NCBI GenBank assembly: GCA_037074705.1 | Contig: CM073595.1 | Location: 70,914,139 to 70,978,138, forward strand | Reading direction: 5' to 3' | Origin: Zhengitettix transpicula | Taxonomy: Eukaryota > Arthropoda > Insecta > Orthoptera > Tetrigidae | Length of the DNA stretch: 64,000 nucleotides | In this document: positions 59,767 through 64,000 of the stretch, piece by piece | How positions within the stretch are numbered: the first letter of the stretch is position 1 | Layout of the letters: every line of letters begins with the position of its first letter | Program-made: the position numbers and the translations under genes | The notes under the pieces: model-generated | Told to the model about the DNA's origin: nothing | The model's database searches: none | The model's input: the letters and a program-made list of their open reading frames with translations, nothing else

Positions 59767-60501
59767 CCCTACGGTAGTCGCACAATGTACAGGGGACCTA
59801 CACAATTTATTTTCTTTGTTATCCAGGTCAGATGGATGAAATTTTATGAGAAATGTGTTTACAATATTCTATCACGACTGCACTTCAAAAGCAAGTGTAG
59901 TTTCTCGGAAAATAACGTTTGAATAAGGAAGTAACTTAATTTTGGTCTAGAGACCTACCCCGTCGGTATTTTCTCATCACTGCCGCACTAGTACGGAGTT
60001 ATAATATTAGTTCCTTCTCGTAAAAATAATTATCGATTCCTCAATTTTAGCAAAAAATATTTCTCTTTTGATACGTAATTTTTTTGGTGGCAAGTGGATA
60101 TTATATTTGTGTTTTTTTATTACAAATATATGCAACTTTAATAATTCTGAAGATGTAGATTAAATTCATCGTCTTCCTTTAGAAGAATACATTTTTAAAC
60201 ATTTTTGGAACTATCTGGCTTCTAATCGGTTTGGTTTACAAAATTAGAGTCTCTAAATTTCATTATAATAATTATAATGGATATTTTGATATTAGAAAAT
60301 TAGAATTTTTTAATGAAACCAGACTATAATTTGATGTATGAATTATGTATATATATGTTTAAAATGCGTGTGTTAAATGTCTGTATAAATATTCAAAATA
60401 ACTGATTCAGAAAACGTATCAGCAGTAGAGTAGTTAACTTTAGGTCCCGTGGACCTAGCGCGACTAACCGCGTTACTTTATGGGGCGCGACTAACGGATG
60501 G
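59767..60501 (+). mobile_element. piggyBac-like MITE with TTAA target duplication, complete
   Basis: TTAA at 59763-59766 and 60502-60505 flank a 735-base element. The left terminus reads CCCTACGGTAGTCGCAC and the right, on the reverse strand, CCATCCGTTAGTCGCGC, 13 of 17 alike. Just inside, ggggacctac on the left faces gtggacctag on the right, and the core gcgcgactaac is repeated at the right end (60458 and 60485). TTAA duplication with CCY-type termini defines piggyBac-superfamily elements. No transposase frame remains, though a ~40-base vestige of the start region is seen at about 60148-60190. It would depend on a transposase from elsewhere. It shares most of its length with the 20.8-22.0-kb relic. 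Confidence 0.8.
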
Positions 60502-61939
60502 TTAACACGAAAGGCATCTTACCTTTAGTAATTAAGCAAATATATTAACACACGTCCTGAAATTTTACCTTCACATCATTTCGTCAGGGAGAGCAAAGAC
60601 AAAACATCATTGTTCTTCCTGACGAACAGTGTCCACCGTCATTAGTAACGTGGTGGTAGGCACGCCAAACAAAAACTGAGCATCCTGTCACGATCTTCCA
60701 TTATAAGTACGCAAGTAAAATCTCTGATCGCATTAAAGTAAATATCAAACAGCGTTAAAGCCACATGCTTCAAGGTCAAATATTTTGTCATAAATCAATC
60801 CTCGATTTTATTAACAATGTTAATGTAATTAAACTAATTCATGTACCAACAAATAAGCTCATAACAACGATGGGGATCGTTCACAAACAAGCCACCGTTT
60901 ATTCGAAGGCGCCGTAAGAGCAACGTGATTAAATAATTACTTGTGTCTCCACAACGAGCGATAATTACTCACGTGTTGTCATCAAAGACACTCTTATGTA
61001 TCTAAAAATATCCCGCAGACGAGTGTTCATGGTTTAAGTTATCAGGAAGGTTTGGAAAATAATTATCAAGGAAACAAATAGCAAGGTTTACAAGGGTACA
61101 TATTACTAAGAATTTTTCTGGGGATGTAAAAAATTATTGCAACACACAGATTCGAAAATCCGTGTCACAACATTCCATCATTGCGCAACGAAATTATTTC
61201 AGAGCCGGAAAATACACGTAGATATTAAGGAGCGACAGTCAAATAAACTGAAGCGAAAATGTTAATACAGTAGTGGGTAAAGGCAATATGCGATATTTTC
61301 AATTTATCGAAAAATTTACGAGCAACACGGAAATGAGCGCTTCGCCGGCCAATTATTAAATACGTGTCTTTCGACATTAATTAGTTTTTCGGTTAACTTT
61401 CAGAACCACATTTAGGGTCAAATTCGAGTGTAAAATTTTGTTGCACAGGATAAAACTGAATTATTCTTATACAACTCATGCGTAAATAAACATAAGAAAA
61501 ACCGTATACGAACTTGTTAACATTTTTGTTATAAAAAGAAGAAATAACGTACAAAATCATTTATTCCTAGGCCCACTAACTACGGGTTTGAAAATATTGC
61601 AGAGCATATCAATGTTTTCCTACCCATTCTAGACATACTCGTATCTTACATCTTAGCAATAATTTTAATATTATTTGCTCGAATTTATTTACCTCTACAT
61701 GGTTCTAACTGCACACTCAACTGTAAAAATTATTCCGTAACTTCATTAAAAATCAGTAGTAAACTGTACAAAGTAGCTAGCGGGTTTTTTGTGCGTGAAA
61801 GTCGTACCCCATGAGGCGCAAAAGTCGTAGCTGTCATCTGCGAAGTCAACAATCTACATTCTGCTAAAAAGTCCGAAAATATCAACCTACGAATTGTGTG
61901 CTTCCTGGTGTGATTATTTAACGCTTAGGAAACAACAGT

Positions 61940-61977
<38 letters not shown>

Positions 61978-63391
61978 AACTCTTTCCTATTCTTATATGT
62001 ATTTGTATTATTCCTCACATTCGGGCAAATGGTAATAGTTAAGGTTATTTTCCGACAGGTGTAAAAAGTTTGGTCTTAAGTTCCTAATTAATTGTTTTGG
62101 GAGAGAACTTTCACTTGACCAAATGTAATATGAAGACTATTTAGAAGGCCGCAATGGCAAGACTGGAAACTGTTTTCTGACACACTTGGTCCAGCGACGA
62201 ATCGCCGTGGTAACTGTACAAATTCGTAATTAGCGTCGATTCACTATAGCTCTTATTTTTCACCTCGATTTTGTTTATTTACTGGATGAACTGTTACGGG
62301 AGGTATTTATAAGTTTAAATGCATAACGAATAGACTGATATTTCTGTAAAACTGCGTGATTCAAGAATATCTTCATTTGAAGCTTTAATGTTAGGAATTA
62401 CAAGATTATAAAATTATTAGTAATTAATACCGCTAGTCAGGTAAAATGATTGCGTTCATTCACGTTCTGTTTGTATTTAAACGGAGTCTTGGATGGAACA
62501 ACCTCACAAAATTTGCCAAGGTAAACAGGACAATCTTAAAGAAAATGTTTACAGATAAAAAAAGACCATGTTATGTTCCCGAGAAGCTTAGGTTGATACA
62601 ACTGAATGTAATAAACAGCATGTGTGAAATCTCGATGCAACTCGCCGACACGTATTTTTATCTGTGACCCCCCCCCCCCGGCCACTAATTTCTGTTTCGA
62701 ACAGAAAAAGGTTAATTAACGAATGAATACAAAAATTACAAAAGGAAATCATGTGCGTAATTCGCTGCTCTGTAATTTATCTAATTTAGCACGGTTGAAT
62801 ATTTAAAATCAAAGGTCCTTAAAACACCGGCGCAGATTATACTGACGTTGAAAACATAAAATATAACAGTATAATTTTCATAGAGGCCGTTTAATAACCG
62901 TTAGGCGAAACGTTGTGGGAGTTTGTGTTAGCCGAAGTACAAAGAAACACAATTACGTTACGTGAAACTGTTTCAGAGTCTTTAATAATCATTATATATA
63001 ATAACATGATATCTATGGATGTTTTATACGTTTTGCAATAACTTCTAATAATTTATTTTATTGCGAAAGCACACAATAATTACATTAATTCTACATTGTT
63101 ATTAACAAATAGTGAATAACAAAGTAATTTCTTTTAAAATACATGTCTGCTATCCAAATAACGTTAAATTCATAAGTATATATATATATATAAAATACGT
63201 AAAAAATTCTAACTTTAGTTTTACTCAAATAATGACATAAATAATATTTTTACGACTGTTTTTAACACTCACATATTTAAGAATCATTAATACACCACTA
63301 ATTTTTTATAAATTAAAATAGATATTAATCATATAAACTTGTCTGTATTATATAGCATCTTATGATAATAATTAGTATTTTTTTTTATCAA
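60502..63391. other. Non-coding stretch
   Basis: It includes a small hairpin (ttcgtcaggga / tcctgacgaa, about 60576-60627), an (AT)n run at 61943-61972, a run of 12 C at 62668-62679 and a short (TA)n at about 63180-63192. No gene was recognised. Confidence 0.5.
61943..61972. repeat. (AT)n microsatellite
   Basis: Thirty bases of uninterrupted AT. Confidence 0.95.
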
Positions 63392-63420
63392 AGATTGAAG
63401 ACTTTCCTGGTGTAATTGTT
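63392..63420 (-). repeat. ctacaccgggaaag block beside fold-back G
   Basis: On the minus strand it reads aacaattacaccaggaaagt then cttcaatct, matching 24381-24406 and 18212-18236. It abuts the left arm of fold-back G, in the mirror position of the block at fold-back C. Confidence 0.7.
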
Positions 63421-63491
63421 GGATAAAAAGTTCTCGGTTTTCACACGGGTTTAATAGATTAAAACGTGTGAAAACCGAGAACTTTTTATCC
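63421..63491. repeat. Fold-back G, perfect 27-bp arms
   Basis: Bases 63421-63447 are the exact reverse complement of 63465-63491 around a 17-base loop. The arm contains gttctcggttttcacacg, which corresponds to gttctcg(a/g)agttcaacc in fold-back C. Zero mismatches indicate recent formation or continued gene conversion between the arms. Confidence 0.97.
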
Positions 63492-63802
63492 ATCCAAGTA
63501 TTTTTTAACTATTAAATATGTTAAGGCCATTATATATATATATAAATTAATTATTTTTATAGCTGATAAGTAGGCAGGTAACTTTAGCTGTTACAGTTTA
63601 ATGTCTAAAAAAGCATTGAATTTAAATATTGACACTAATTTGAACCATGCCAGTGTGTGAGGCATAAATACCGGAATAATAGAGTATATAATTGCTAATG
63701 GAATTAATAGTTATAATTATCTGTTTTCAAGATATATGTATGAATACAGGCAAATCAGTCAAAAATAATTTATTAACAAAAAAGAACAAAGAAAAAAATA
63801 AC

Positions 63803-63940
63803 ATAACGTTTTGTTATCCATCCAGGACTTCATCAGGTGTACATTACAGTAAATAATACATGGCAAAAATTATTTATAGACGAATTTTGGGAATATATGT
63901 AAATTATTTGCTCGAATACACACCTGAAGAAGACCTAGAT
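63803..63940. repeat. Fold-back H, partial
   Basis: atccaggacttcatcaggtg (63818-63837) is related in reverse to cacctgaagaagacctagat (63920-63939), with about five mismatches in 24. The window ends soon after, so the right side cannot be judged. Confidence 0.45.
63808..63836 (-). ncRNA. Hammerhead-like motif in fold-back H
   Basis: On the minus strand: CTGATGA, the canonical first box, then a possible helix II (gtcc...ggat), then aacAAAACG in place of GAAAC. As in fold-back F, the G of the second box appears as A. The plus-strand partner box CTGAAGA lies at about 63923-63929. Confidence 0.35.
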
Positions 63941-64000
63941 AATAAATAGAAAATAAAATTTGTTCAGAAGACTGTTGCAACGGGCATTAGAATTTCTATG

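Noticed and set aside
1..64000. CRISPR arrays, operons, bacterial promoters or terminators
   Set aside because: Composition, SINE, LINE and piggyBac-like relics and the splice donor show a eukaryotic nuclear genome. No regularly spaced repeat array of CRISPR type is present; the only tandem array (27.4 kb) has no unique spacers.

Overview
The window is AT-rich eukaryotic nuclear DNA, almost entirely non-coding, with long (AT)n microsatellites, decayed retroelements, a tRNA-derived SINE, short TTAA-flanked DNA-transposon relics and many old dispersed repeats. One GC-rich exon with a signal-peptide reading frame and a consensus 5' splice site (near 55.6 kb) is the only convincing part of a host gene. 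Low gene density, an intron longer than 8 kb, and the element types suggest a large-genome insect, perhaps a cockroach, termite or other polyneopteran. That placement is inference from texture and memory; nothing here is diagnostic of a species.

Layout. 0-11 kb: no gene; first copy of a ~690-bp dispersed repeat (4.7-5.4 kb), two copies of a family beginning gctgggtgcccggcgttg (7.5 and 9.5 kb), then an (AT)n(GT)n tract and a broken non-LTR reverse transcriptase C-terminus (10.9-11.4 kb). 11-16 kb: a ~400-bp block present twice, a small fold-back, and two more copies of the gctgggtgcc family. 18-25 kb: second copy of the 690-bp repeat, a piggyBac-like relic with an acidic N-terminal remnant and a TTAA end, and two fold-backs. 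25-31 kb: family copies, a ~68-bp tandem repeat and a tRNA-derived SINE. 33-48 kb: a possible solo LTR, a fold-back with a hammerhead-like box pair, a GC-rich SINE-like island, an RNase H-bearing LINE tail on the minus strand, and an inverted pair of hammerhead-like motifs around a TATA-bearing segment. 50-64 kb: two more family copies, the signal-peptide exon, a ~100-bp-arm fold-back, a complete 735-bp TTAA/TIR-bounded element, and two fold-backs near the right edge.

The most interesting pattern is a set of about seven fold-back structures scattered over 50 kb. At least five carry sequence resembling the hammerhead ribozyme core (a CTGANGA-like box, a short hairpin, a GAAAC-like box) in opposite orientations in the two arms. 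Hammerhead motifs are established in Penelope-like retroelements, so these are probably relics of such elements or of non-autonomous derivatives. Every copy seen here departs from the catalytic consensus in at least one position. Two of the fold-backs (24.2 and 63.4 kb) share a flanking block and so form one family.

The host gene cannot be named: only its first coding exon (putative secretory leader) lies in the window, and the remaining exons should lie beyond the right edge on the plus strand.
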